A stretch of 64,000 bases of DNA from contig CM077833.1 of the NCBI GenBank assembly GCA_039720395.1, forward strand, positions 18,103,133 to 18,167,132, given 5' to 3'. The translations under genes and the position numbers were made by a program. Positions 36,807 through 48,064 of the stretch are shown here, piece after piece (the first letter of the stretch is position 1; every line of letters begins with the position of its first letter). The notes below the pieces were generated by a model. That model made no database searches. It was not told where the DNA came from and saw nothing but the letters and a program-made list of their open reading frames with translations. This DNA comes from Liquidambar formosana. Lineage: Eukaryota > Streptophyta > Magnoliopsida > Saxifragales > Altingiaceae.

Positions 36807-37783
36807 CGTTCGGGTTGCAAAGGAATAGAGAGCTCGTCTTGCTCTGATAGGGGGGAGGGGCTATTAAGCTACTTCCACTTTTTTTTTCTTTTTTTTTGGA
36901 AAATCGGCAATAACAGATTATTTAACCCCTTAATCCGCACCTTTGTATTTTTATTAACAATTACCTTATCTTTATTTTGAAAAATCCTTATTTATCCTTA
37001 TTTGTTTGTGAGGACATTCCCTCTTTGTTGTTGTTGTTGTTATTGTTGTTGTTTTTTTCTTTTTTCTTTTTTTTTTTACCTTTTTTTAAAGACACCTTAT
37101 GTAACTAACTTATTTTTTAATTCTCTAACTATTAAAAGACTGTAACTTACAAAATGCAAATCCATTTTTGATAAAACTTGTATTTTTGGAATCTACTTGT
37201 TGTGATCTTTGAAATAAAACCCACGTGATTAGGTAATTTTTTTTTTTTTTTAAAATTATGTTACTTTTTGCTCTTACAACAGTAATATGCAAATTATGCT
37301 GTTAAATAGTAATATATTACTATCTTGTTATTGTCAAATAATAACTTGTTATTGTCAAATAATAACTTGTTATTGTTCACTACATAAAAATGAGATTTTT
37401 CTTTTAGGGTGCTGAAAGGTTACAATAACATGTTACTCTTCTCTACACAAAAATCTTCTGTTTTTTTTTTTTTTTTTTCCCTTTCTTTTGGAGCGGAAAA
37501 GTTGTAAAAGTAAACTGTGATTATTATCAAATGTTTAGGTGTTGAGATGAAGGTAGAGGTGGTGAGAAATGGGTCAACTCATTGAGTCAAATGATTGTGG
37601 ATAGAATTCAAAAAAATGAATTTATTGATTGACGAAAATGGAAAAACTGTTGGATGTAGAAAAAACTAAGACAAATGTTATTTTTGTGAGAGAATGGTAA
37701 TTTTGTCAATTTGGTGTCAAAATAAGTTATAAGGTTAATAAATTTGCTTATGGAGCTATTGTTAAAAAAACCTTTTATAACAT
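36807..37783. other. Spacer with a short tandem repeat
   Basis: Probable promoter side of the redoxin gene. A GTT-rich stretch lies at 37026-37050. A 21-bp unit CTTGTTATTGTCAAATAATAA is repeated about 2.6 times at 37324-37378. No gene is supported. Confidence 0.55.
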
Positions 37784-38257
37784 AGGGTTATGGCCAAAAA
37801 TCCCTTTTTTATTTTTTTTATTTTTTTTGCTTCGTCCACAGTTCTTTTGACTTTTGACTTGCTTTTAGATATTGAAGCAAAAAAAAACCTACTCAAATAA
37901 TGCTACAATACCCAATTTACTCTCTTTACATCTTCCTTCAATTCACTTTCACATGGTGCGGTATTTGTTTTTGTCTAAACTCCTACATTGCCCCTGTTTT
38001 TTGTAACAACAAAACATAAGGCAAATATAAAAAGATACCAATGTTTATAGGAAGTTGTTGAATCTATTGGAGGAAGACATAGAGATACTCCAACTGGAAG
38101 ACAAGGTACTTCTGCTCCCTTCTGTAAATCTTCAATTTTTTTCTTTTTTCCTTTCTTTCTTTATATTCCCTCATCTCTTTTATATTTTTGTTTCTTTTCT
38201 TCTAACAAAATTACTCCACTTAGGTGTTTGCTTTTTGATTCAAGCAATTGTTTTTCC

Positions 38258-41200
38258 ATTTTTTCTTTTTACGGATGGCAATTTATCCACGCTCTGCAAG
38301 TAGCGTATGTTCTCTCCGGTTTTGCTGTGAGAGTTTTTCTTCTCCATCTTCGATTGGAGTTTTCCTTAGCTGTGATGCTCGTTTTGTGTTTTGCTTTCCT
38401 TTCTACTCTTACTCTCTATATCCGTATTTCTAGGCCTCAGTTTTTCTGTCCTCTTCTCAGTTCCAAACGGGTTTTCGCTGGTTTCAACGGGTCCTGTTAC
38501 ATCCTTTTTTTGCTACCCAATATATCTCAATACCTCCTCTCTTATTAGCTGCTATTGGTTATTTCACACTCTCCTTCTCTCACTTTCCTTCTCTCCCTTT
38601 TCCATCTTAATTTTTAATTTTTATTTTCCTTTTTCTTTTACTTCATATCTTTCTCTTTTCTCTCTTAGTATTTGTTCAGCACCTATTTGATTAAAGTCCT
38701 CATCGAGTCCCATTCTTCGTTGTGTTTTGGGTTGTATTGTTTTCCTACACAAGTCACCATCCTCTACCTTACCACTTCCCCATCACATCTCCATGATTGT
38801 TATTGCTTAGAATTGTCGTGGATTGGGCCAAGCCTCCACAATTCGTCACTTAAGGGCCATGGTTAGGGAGGTCAAACCTGACTGCGTTTTTCTTTCTGAA
38901 ACTAAATTACCATCTGCTAATACTGAGTGGATTGTTCGATCTCTCGGTTTCTCTAGGTGGGAGATTGTTCCAGCACACAACAAAGGAGGGGGGCTATGTC
39001 TATGTTGGTTGTCTGGAGTTGATATAGACATAACTCTTGCTACAAATTCCATTATTTCAGGCCTTGTTTTTTCAACTCCTATGATTGAACCTTGGCTTCT
39101 CTCGTGCATCTATGCTCCTTCTATCAAGCACCAACAGTTTCAGCTCTGGGATACTCTCTTGCAATCTTGTGAAGTTTTCTCTGGGCCTTGGCTTCTCTTG
39201 GGCGATTTTAATAATGTCATTTGTCAACAAGAGAAGAAAGGAGGCAGGGCTTTTTGTTCTAGTTCTCGGGGTGGCTTTGGAGGTCTCATTTCCGATTGTG
39301 GTTTGATTGATCTGGGGTGCAATGGCAACCCTTTTACTTGGTCTAACAAAAGAGCTGGGTTAGCCAATATCAAAGAAAGACTGGACAGGGGTCTCGTTAA
39401 TGCAGCATGGAGAGCTATTTTTCCTCGTGCCAATATTCTCCACTTGCCTGCTATGGGTTCTGACCATAATCCCATCCTCATGAATACTTGTGGTGAGCAA
39501 GCTAGTTTTCCGAGACCGTTTAAATTTGAAGCCATGTGGACTCGCGATTGTTCAAGTCATGACATCGTGGAGAAAGCATGGCAGACACAAATTGAAGGTT
39601 CCAATGCTTATCAACTATGCCAAAAAATAAAAAATACCAAGAAGGAGCTGCGGGTGTGGAATAAAAACCATTTTGGCAACTGTGTGGAGCGTGCAAAAAA
39701 TTTGCGGAGATGGCTTGATGTGCTTCAACAGCAAGAGATTACAGAAGATAATCTCAGTTTACAAAATTGGCTCAGTCTGGATTTAGATGAACAATTGAAG
39801 CGTGAAGAGGTTTATGGAGACAAAAGTCCAGAGACTTATGGCTCAAAGAAGGTGACCGGAACTCCAAATTCTTTCACCTTTCTATGGTGGTGCGTAGACG
39901 TCGAAATTCCATTGATTTTCTCTGTTTGGAAGATGGAACTTGGGTTTCTAACAGGGAACAGATTGGACACCTTTTTGTAGAGAACTTCAAAAACTTTTTT
40001 ACCTCCTCTAATCATCAGTGCCCCGAGAACCTAGAATACCTTATTTCCCCAATAATTTCTGAAGAGGAGAACAACTGCTTGGTGGCTATTCCCACAGCTG
40101 ATGAAGTGAAGGATACTTTGTTTCGTATGCCGGCCCAAAAGTCTCCTGGACCTGACGGTATGTCAGCCATTTTCTTTCAAACCTACTGGTCCATTTTAGG
40201 AGAGGATGTTACTAACACTGTTCAGAGTTTCTTTCGTGATGGCTTCATGTTGAAAGAACTGAATCACACGTTTATTGCTTTAATCCCAAAGGTCCAACAT
40301 GCTTCAAAGCTAAATCAATTTCGTCCAATTAGTCTATGTAATGTGATTTACAAGCTCATATCCAAGATCATCACTAATCGGCTAACACCTCTGTTGAGCA
40401 AGATGATTTCTCCTCTCCAATCTGCTTTTATTCCAGGAAGAAATATTGCAGAAAATGTGGTGCTTATCCAAGAAATTCTACATTCCTTCTCCAAGAAAAC
40501 TGGTAAAGGCGCTTTCATGGGTATCAAGGTCGACATGTCTAAGGCATATGACAGGCTAGAATGGGGTTTCATTGAAGTAGTTCTACGGAATTTTGGTTTT
40601 AATGCCAAGTTTATCCAGCTTATTATGCAGTGCATATCTACTACTACCTTTTCGGTACTGGTTAATGGTGGTCCAATTGGTTCTTTCTCAGCGCATAGAG
40701 GACTCCGACAAGTAGATCCATTGTCACCATTCCTATTTATCATCTGTACTGAGGTTCTCTCAAGAATTCTATTAAGAGAAGAGGAACAAGGGAATTTAAA
40801 TGGGGTGAAGATTGCACGGAATTGCCCACCTATCTCGCATCTTCTCTATGCTGATGACCTGGTCATTTTTAGTCGTGCTACCCAAGAGAATGTTGATGCT
40901 GTTAAGGAGTGTTTGGAGCTTTTCAGTGGGTGGTCCGGTCAAGAGCCAAACATGGCTAAATCCGGAGTACATTTTAGTAAGAATATCAAACTGCCTAAAG
41001 CTTCTACTCTTAAGGCTAGCCTTGGGATGAAGGCAATTTCTAAGGATGCCGTTTATCTCGGAATGCCTATGTTTGTAGGCAGGTCTAGGAAAAAATCGTT
41101 TGAACCTATCCTCAACAGGATATCTTCTAAAATAGCAGGTTGGAAAGCTAAAAGTCTATCTTCTGCAGGGAGATCAACTTTGGTGAAAAAGGTACTTTCT

Positions 41201-42897
41201 TCTATCCCAGTATATATTTCATCGGTTTTTTCTTTACCCATAGCTTTATGTACCAAGATTGACGGTTTTATACGCAAATTTTGGTGGGTACATTCACTCC
41301 ATAAACAACAAGCTAGGGTTATGTTTGAGAGCTTGGGACTCGATGTGTATGCCCAAATCTCTTGGGGGTCTTGGTTTCAGGCGTACAAAAGATAATAACA
41401 AAGCTATGTTATCAAAGTTGGGATGGAACATTGCTTGCAAGACTGAGATTCTTTGGGCATCCCAAATGCGCAGGAAGTATTGTAGTAGGAATGATTTCTT
41501 TTTTGTGGATAAAAATGGGTCTGACTCTTCCATCTGGAAATCCATCCTTGACACTAGAGATATCATTCGTAAAGGGATTTGCTATAGGGTGGGTAATGGC
41601 AAATCAATAAACATTTGGACGGAACCGTGGGTTCCTTTTCTTGAGGATTTTCACGTGTTACGGCTAAGGCTATTCTCTAGATTCCTATCTCCAATTGTGA
41701 TCAAAAGGATATTTTGAAGTGGTTAGCTACAAGGTCAGGGACTTATTCAGTTAAGTCGGCTTATTTCAGAGACCACCAGTCTAAATGGGGTGACTCAACG
41801 TTGTTGAACTCTCATCAGTGGAAGAAGCTTTGGAAATCCAATCTTATGGAAAGGCATAAAATGTTTATTTGGCGTTTGATTTCAGGAGCCATTCCAACTC
41901 GAGCTACTCTTGCTGTCCGTTTCTATGTGGAGGACCCTTATTGCCCGTTTTGCTCAACCGAACTTGAAACAGTTGAACATCTTTTTTTCCTATGTCCATG
42001 CTCTCAATCCTTGTGGTTCTTAAAATGGGGTCTCAGAACAGATTTATTCTCTCACTTTTCGATTATGGATTGGTGCAACGCCATTTTGAATCCCTCAATT
42101 CTTTTTTCCTCCCAAGGGATTGATGAGGATCAATTCACCAGTTGGGCCGTGTTCTTTTTAGACAACTTTTGGCGATCCAGGAATCTTCTCATTCATGAAA
42201 AACAGCAGCTTGAGCCACAACAATTCCTAAAGTCACTTTCTCAATGTGTCAATGCTTTTTTAGAGGCCAACAAAGTTCCTACTCTACCTATCCATAGTAC
42301 ACCTTTGCTTTTATTGTCTGCTGAGTGGAATAGACCTCCTTCTGGATCAATCAAGATCAATTTTGATGCTGCAGTGGGTAATATTGGTTTTAATGCAGCT
42401 TGTATTGCACGAAACGAGCATGGAATGGTCCTAGGAGCGTGGGCAGCCAAGAAGGAGGGGTTTGATTCTAATGTTGCAGAAGCCTATGCTGCTAGGCTCG
42501 CTGTTCAAGCTGCTTGTGAACAGGGCTGGATGTCAGTTTATTTTGAAGGTGATGCTCAAGCCATCATCAATGATGTTCTTTCTTCCACTCAAAATTCATC
42601 TTGGTCCTATGATATCATCATTTCGGATATAAAATTGCTTATCAATTCCTTGGGGTTCTCCTCTTTTCGAAAAATCAGCAGAAGTTCCAACGAAGCTGCT
42701 CATGAGATGGCCAAATGGGCTCTTGGTAATGATTTCTCTGGTTATTTGGAAGCTAATAGATTACCAGTCGCTGTGAAGAGAGTTTGCTTTAGAGATGTTT
42801 CTAGTGGGTCTTAGTTTTTGCTTTTGTTTTCTTGTTCTTTGGTCTTTTCTTCTGTTTGTTTCTCCTGGTTTTCTTAGCAAAAAAAAAAAAAAAAAAA
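38258..42897 (+). mobile_element. L1-type LINE with target duplication and poly-A
   Basis: Both ends are fixed by a 15-bp target duplication AGCAATTGTTTTTCC (38243-38257 and 42897-42911). A run of 19 A closes the 3' end (42879-42897). A pyrimidine-rich leader of about 530 bp precedes one long, broken ORF2-like frame. There is no space for a normal ORF1 (gag-like) frame. The intact target duplication and A tail point to a fairly recent insertion. Confidence 0.9.
38792..42814 (+). pseudogene. LINE ORF2: endonuclease, reverse transcriptase, RNase H (broken)
   Basis: Endonuclease part: MIVIA, a TAG in place of the usual Trp, NCRGLGQ, then LSETK, LLGDFNNV and GSDHNPI. Reverse transcriptase part: FIALIPK, RPISLCN, SAFIPGRNI, KVDMSKAYDRLEW, GLRQVDPLSPFLF and the catalytic LLYADDLVIF. 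The zinc-binding region (KMFIWRLISGAIPTRATL, CPFCSTELETVEHLFFLCP) and an RNase H domain (INFDAAVG, AEAYAARLA, YFEGDAQAI, SNEAAHEMAKWA) follow. Frame breaks lie near 39810, 41305 and 41640-41714, the last with apparent loss of some codons. The usual RQGDP has V in place of G. The protein would copy element RNA into DNA at a nicked site, but this copy cannot make it. Confidence 0.9.
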
Positions 42898-42911
42898 GCA
42901 ATTGTTTTTCC

Positions 42912-43015
42912 CTTCTCTATGGATTCTTTATGTTAACATTATCAATTTGTCTTGATTCTCAATTTAAGGCTTCAGAATTTAGGGTTTTTTTATTCAAGCC
43001 CTTGGTTTTCCCACT

Positions 43016-43051
<36 letters not shown>

Positions 43052-43727
43052 TTGGTTTGGGGGTGAGGAAAAGGCTCCAAATGAAACAATCTAAAAAAGG
43101 AAGTTAGAGGTTTTTGTATGCCTCCATTTGAGGCTTCATGAGGTTTTGTGTAAGGTTGGCTCTTAGATTTCTAAGATTTTGGTTATGACAAATTGAACTT
43201 TAGCACTATTTGTCCTGTAAACATCAATTTAATAATTTTATAAATTATTAAGATCAAGTATAATTTCTGTTCTTATCAATTTAATATCTGATACATGAGA
43301 CATTGTTCCACATGATATTAAATTAATTTTTTTTAGGGGGTGGACCCATCACAATAGCTTGCTATTGGGGTCCTCGAATGTTGCCCTTGCGTTGCACTAT
43401 TGCATGGGCTAGGCACACCCCTCAAAAAAAAAAAAAAAAAAAATTATGAACATCCATGGGATTGTGGACCAATGCCATCCTCCCTCTTTGTGCTGTACGT
43501 GTCATGGGCTAAGGAATGTGATCCCCACAAGCCTTGTGATCTACTATAGTGGGTGGGGATGCTAAATTGATTGTATCAATTAGGGTGTAAAAGCAATTTA
43601 TAAAAAAAAAATCTCACAACTTCCTTTGATGTAAAGCAACATAGATATGGTTGGGTCAATTCATTTATTCATTACTTTGTTTGTTGAAGTAGTGTAGTCA
43701 GTATGTTAAGAGGATTGCTATTATTAA
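42912..43727. other. Right interior of the split transposon
   Basis: Non-coding, with a T run at 43020-43045 and a stretch at 43336-43443 ending GGGCTAGGCACACCCCTC plus about 20 A, which may be the 3' end of a SINE-like insert. No gene is supported. Confidence 0.4.
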
Positions 43728-43905
43728 ACGATGGGCAGTATGGGAATTTTAAAAAGAAGAGAGATTGCATCATGTGAAAATGGATTGTAAGAAGGGTAAA
43801 TCGACTATTGTAACATTATTTGATTTTTTTTATGCAAAAATAAGTCAAAAGTCAATAAAAAAAAAAAACATTAAAAGAGTCGTGAAAAACTAGAAATAGC
43901 CCTCC

Positions 43906-46423
43906 AATTATGATATAGTACAGCGTCATATTGATTTTTTTTTTGTTTAAATCATCATTTACCCAAAAAAAATAATAAAATTACAATCTCACCCTCAAAA
44001 ATACTTTACAGCCCTATTTTATTTTCAAATAGCCATCATTCCAACTTCCAAGGCCTGGTAAAAAGATGAGACTCCTGCATGAATGCACAAACTATCAAGT
44101 CTCCTGGACGAGAGATGTCATAGATCCAAACGAAGCATAATAACAGCCATGGTACGATTCAAAAACAATTGAACCCATTTCGATTCAAATCGTAAAGAAT
44201 TTCATAAAATTATGCTCTTTTTTTTTTTTTTTTTTAATTCTTATTCTTCTTCTTCTTCTTCCTTCCTTTTTTATTTTTTTTTATTTTTTTTTTCAATTGT
44301 AAAAGGAAAATCAACATAACAAGACCTACCAAATTATTCTGAAGAACGGTTCATCCCACGAAAAAAATATTATTTATGAGCCAATGATTAAATTAATCAT
44401 CAAATCGACTGCTTTATTTCATTCTTTACAAAAATGACAAATTGTATTCTCTCTATTCCATTTTTATTGTCCTCATTTTCTATTAGGGATGTTCTAAGAT
44501 TAATGTCACATTCAAAAAGTCAATGACTTCTTTTAATTTATTTCTTAAAATACCATTTCTCATGACTATTTTGCCCATTCCAATGTTTTGTAATTTGTAC
44601 ACTTGAGACTAAAATTGGTATATTAAAACATTTATATTGATGTGAAAGCATTTAAAAGAGTTTTCTGAAAAAACGAATTTTTTTTTAAAGTAACAGTAGG
44701 TCAAAAGAGGGAATAGTAAAATTATGCACACACTGCTCTAACTCATTCCCCTTAATTTGTTTACATTAGTAAATATGCATGTTTGTTAGGAAATGATTAG
44801 TTAAAGATCATAGATCCAAACTCCCAACCTGGTCTTAAGGAAGTGGTTGACTGGTTGTACTATCGCTAGGATCTGTTCAATACAAGTGGAGGCCTAAGGC
44901 AAAAACTCAATATAGGTCCTTCCTTTCATATGGAGCTTTAGATGATCAAATGAATTGGGGTCTATATCACCAATTTTTTATTTTTTTTTTGACAACTAAT
45001 AGAATTTATCCATACCTTAACCCTTCCTTAATATCAACAAATGGGTATCAATGTTTTTTTTCATAAGAAACTTTATATCACCCACTCAACAAGTAAGGCA
45101 AATATCACTAAGCTATCATACAAGGAGTCTTAACTAATCACCTTAATTGCCTTAAGTTTGAGTCTATCCTGACATCCACCAGTGTACGTATCATATATAA
45201 ATAAATAAATAAAATTTGTTATTTCAATTTTTGTAGACAAATTTTTTTAACATTTCATCTTATGTGTTATTCTATAAGATAGGCCGGACCCATTAAAGAA
45301 AGACTTATTAGGGTTCCATTCCCACGATGTAATCCAATTGTAAATTAAAGGAGCAAACGGGTTCATGATATCATGATATGTGGACTTTTATTTGTATATT
45401 TCGATTGTGATGTAAGTATAAAATTTTAAAAGGCTATTGTTTGGATAGTGGCTTATGAGATTATAAATGTTTATTTATTTTAGATAAATTAGAAGCCCTT
45501 ATGATCATATCTTAGGAGAATCTTTTGATTAATGAATCTAACGCCGACATTTATCGAAGATTCAAATAAATAATTATGAGCACATCTCAAAGGTCAGCAT
45601 ATGAAAGATAGAGGTTCCCTTCCTCTTGGCGTGGTTTGTGATGGCAGCCTTGCCCTAACTACAAATCATTACAGATATTTCTCTCTCTTCATATGCTACC
45701 CATTGGAAAGGTAAGGAAGAAATAAAATAGTTTTTTTTTTTTAATTTTTTGGTTAAGTTTCCAAATTAATAGTTATGTAGTCATATCAAATTTAATATTT
45801 GGATGATGTAAAATTTGAGATTTTTCAATAATTCTGATATACAGACCCTTTTAAGACAAGAACGAGTCTTTTATGTACATGGACGACAAAAAATGAGCTT
45901 AAAAATGAAACAGGATGAACTCCTAAATGAATCAAATATAAAACATATTCTCTGATACCATATTAAGTTTTCACCTAAAATTCTATACTATTAAATGAAT
46001 AGCTCAAGCAAATGATATGAAATCATATCAAATCAAATATTTGGTTGATGCATAACCCGTTCAATAAAAGACTTAGATAATGTTCTTATCCGATACAAAA
46101 AATAACAAATAATAAATAATAATAAAATAAATAATAGTTATTTTGAGAAACGGAATGTAGAAAATTAAACGTGATGTGTAGCATTCCTAGAAAACAAGGA
46201 AAAAGAAAGTTTTACTTGTGTTAAAAAACTGTACGTATAAACTAAATTTAAAGGGCACTTCTATGATTAGTGGGGGGTGATGAAGGTCATTTGCCAAAAT
46301 TAAGGAAGATAAAATGGCCATTACTGTTAGTATGTGTTGTGGTATTGTCTGTTAATTTGTATATCATCGCTCCATCAAAACAAGAAGGAAAATGTTAGGA
46401 AAGATAGGATAGTTGGAATCTAA
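43906..46423. other. AT-rich intergenic spacer
   Basis: Homopolymer and TTC runs (44218-44293), but no gene or named repeat was recognised. Confidence 0.45.
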
Positions 46424-46635
46424 GGCTATGTTTGTTTAGTTGGAATGGAATGAATAGGAATGAAATTCAATCTCATGCTTGAATAGTCTAAAATGGAAAG
46501 AGATTAAAAATGGTTGTCCAAACACACTGTTTGATTCCATTCTTATTTAAATTACGTCCTCCAAATATATTGTTTGGAATGAATTAGAATGTGATATCAT
46601 TCTATCTATTCTATTCCAACTAAATAAACATGGCC
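46424..46635. mobile_element. Tourist-like MITE, copy 1
   Basis: GGCTATGTTTGTTTAGTTGG at the left and CCAACTAAATAAACATGGCC at the right are inverted copies. The 3-bp target site TAA is repeated at 46421-46423 and 46636-46638. Length 212 bp. A 3-bp TAA-type site and GGCC-type ends fit the PIF/Harbinger (Tourist) class. Two relatives are at 50255-50467 and 61446-61657. Confidence 0.85.
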
Positions 46636-48064
46636 TAAAAGAATTAGGATATACAAACATGTATAGGAATTAGGGAGTGTCTTAATTTCCAAAAGTTCAT
46701 TCAAATCAACCAAACCAAAGCATGAAATTTCTGCAATCTTTTTCTTATCTTTTTTTCTTTTTATTTATCCTTCGTCTAACAAGGACCTTCAACAAAATGC
46801 CACGAAAGCTCTAGTTAGTAGTTACTATGCTAGTCTTGACTTATAGCATGTTTAATGAGTGGTCTTAATGGTCCTACTTAGATCGTCCATTTTTTTTTAT
46901 TATATAACAAACTCTCTAGACCTTGCCTTATTTTTAGGACAGGTTCCCAACTTTTGTTGTTGTTTGTTTGTTTGTTTGTTTTTTTTTTTTTTTTTTTGGT
47001 AGTGAGGTCAAATTTTGAACTCTTCTATAGATATCATTGTGACTACAAGACCGGTGGTCTAATACTCAAATTAGGTTAGTTATATGCAAAGCAATCATGA
47101 TGATCCGGACATTTAATATATACAACATAGTAGTGCAAAGTGCAAACACTTTTATCGTAAAACTCTTCCTCATCCTATTCCGTCCTACAACAATTTAGCA
47201 ATTGGGTTATCTTTGGTCTAGATAATTAAATTACAGCCCTAGTTAGGGAAAGGGTTTGGTTTTGGTTTGACAAAAAAAAAATACTAATACCTCGTTGGTT
47301 TCATCTGCCCTATTCATAAAATCAATTGATGACTCAAATCAGACAAAAAAAATACTGAGGAGTGAGGACCCGGATGAAATCAAGCACGGTGTTTTTGGTT
47401 TGTTGCAAATCAACACCAAAGCCAGTTCCCCTGGCTAGGACCTCATTGGGCATGCAATATCCGCCGCAATTGAAGCTTTTTACTTACCACTCCTTGGAAT
47501 TTATTAGTGTTGATGCACACGATAGTCTCTTTACTTTAATAAAAATTTATATTAACAAAAATGAAATAAAATAAAATAAAATTGTCTTTAATGTAACTGC
47601 AATGATAGAGAAGAAGACGGTTGAGATCATCCAACCTGGTCATTTTCTTATCTGGTCCCACATTATTATTATAAGTTAGATATATACAAATAACAGTTAA
47701 ATTTTGGAACAGTGAGCCCATAGCTGATAACTTCAAGGTCAAATAAAAGGTTGCAATCAATGTCTAATAGAATAAATCAATTTGAACAAAAAAAAATAAA
47801 AACCCAAAAATAAAAGATAGAGTATGCTTCGTCCCATCCAAGATTATTATAAGTAACAGAGATGGGGGTGGTGAATTGCAGTAGTAGTCTCAATGAATAG
47901 AGTCAACCATTGATGCAATTCTACTCTCTTTCTCCCTCCTTGACAGTGAATTTTAGAGGGAATTGGAAAGACCTAGTTGTAGATAAGTTGTCCACTGAAA
48001 CAACAAAGAATCAAGAAGAATCACAAGAGGAGAGAAGGAGATAGAAGAAGACCTTGAGATCAAG
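46636..48064. other. Spacer upstream of the GLTP gene
   Basis: T and A runs (46980-46998). A short minus-strand open stretch near 47350-47480 reads CGGYCMPNEVLARGTGFGVD but matches no family I know. A purine-rich leader (about 47985-48064) precedes the GLTP start codon. Confidence 0.4.

Larger units (their letters stand above)
37784..43905. mobile_element. Long-TIR DNA transposon split by a LINE
   Basis: About 200 bp at 37784-37993 is repeated in inverse orientation at about 43728-43905. GACTTTTGACTTGCTTTT is matched by the reverse complement of 43837-43855, TCAAATAATGCTACAATA by that of 43807-43823, and TTCACTTTCACATGG by that of 43771-43785. Outer ends AGGGTTATGG and GCCCT also pair. Without the LINE (38258-42897) the element would be about 1.5 kb, with no transposase seen. 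It looks like a non-autonomous Mutator-like element; no clear target duplication was found. The interior segment 38048-38104 (LLNLLEEDIEILQLEDK, then GT) might be a captured exon, but this is weak. Confidence 0.6.

Noticed and set aside
36619..36828. Plus-strand frame opposite redoxin exon 1
   Set aside because: Shadow of the transit-peptide exon; no own motif.
43837..43855. Short GACTTTTGACTT word as a simple repeat
   Set aside because: It is part of the long inverted repeat of the split transposon, not an independent feature.
47350..47480. Short protein-like stretch on the minus strand
   Set aside because: About 40 codons only, no match to a known family, no splice or promoter support.
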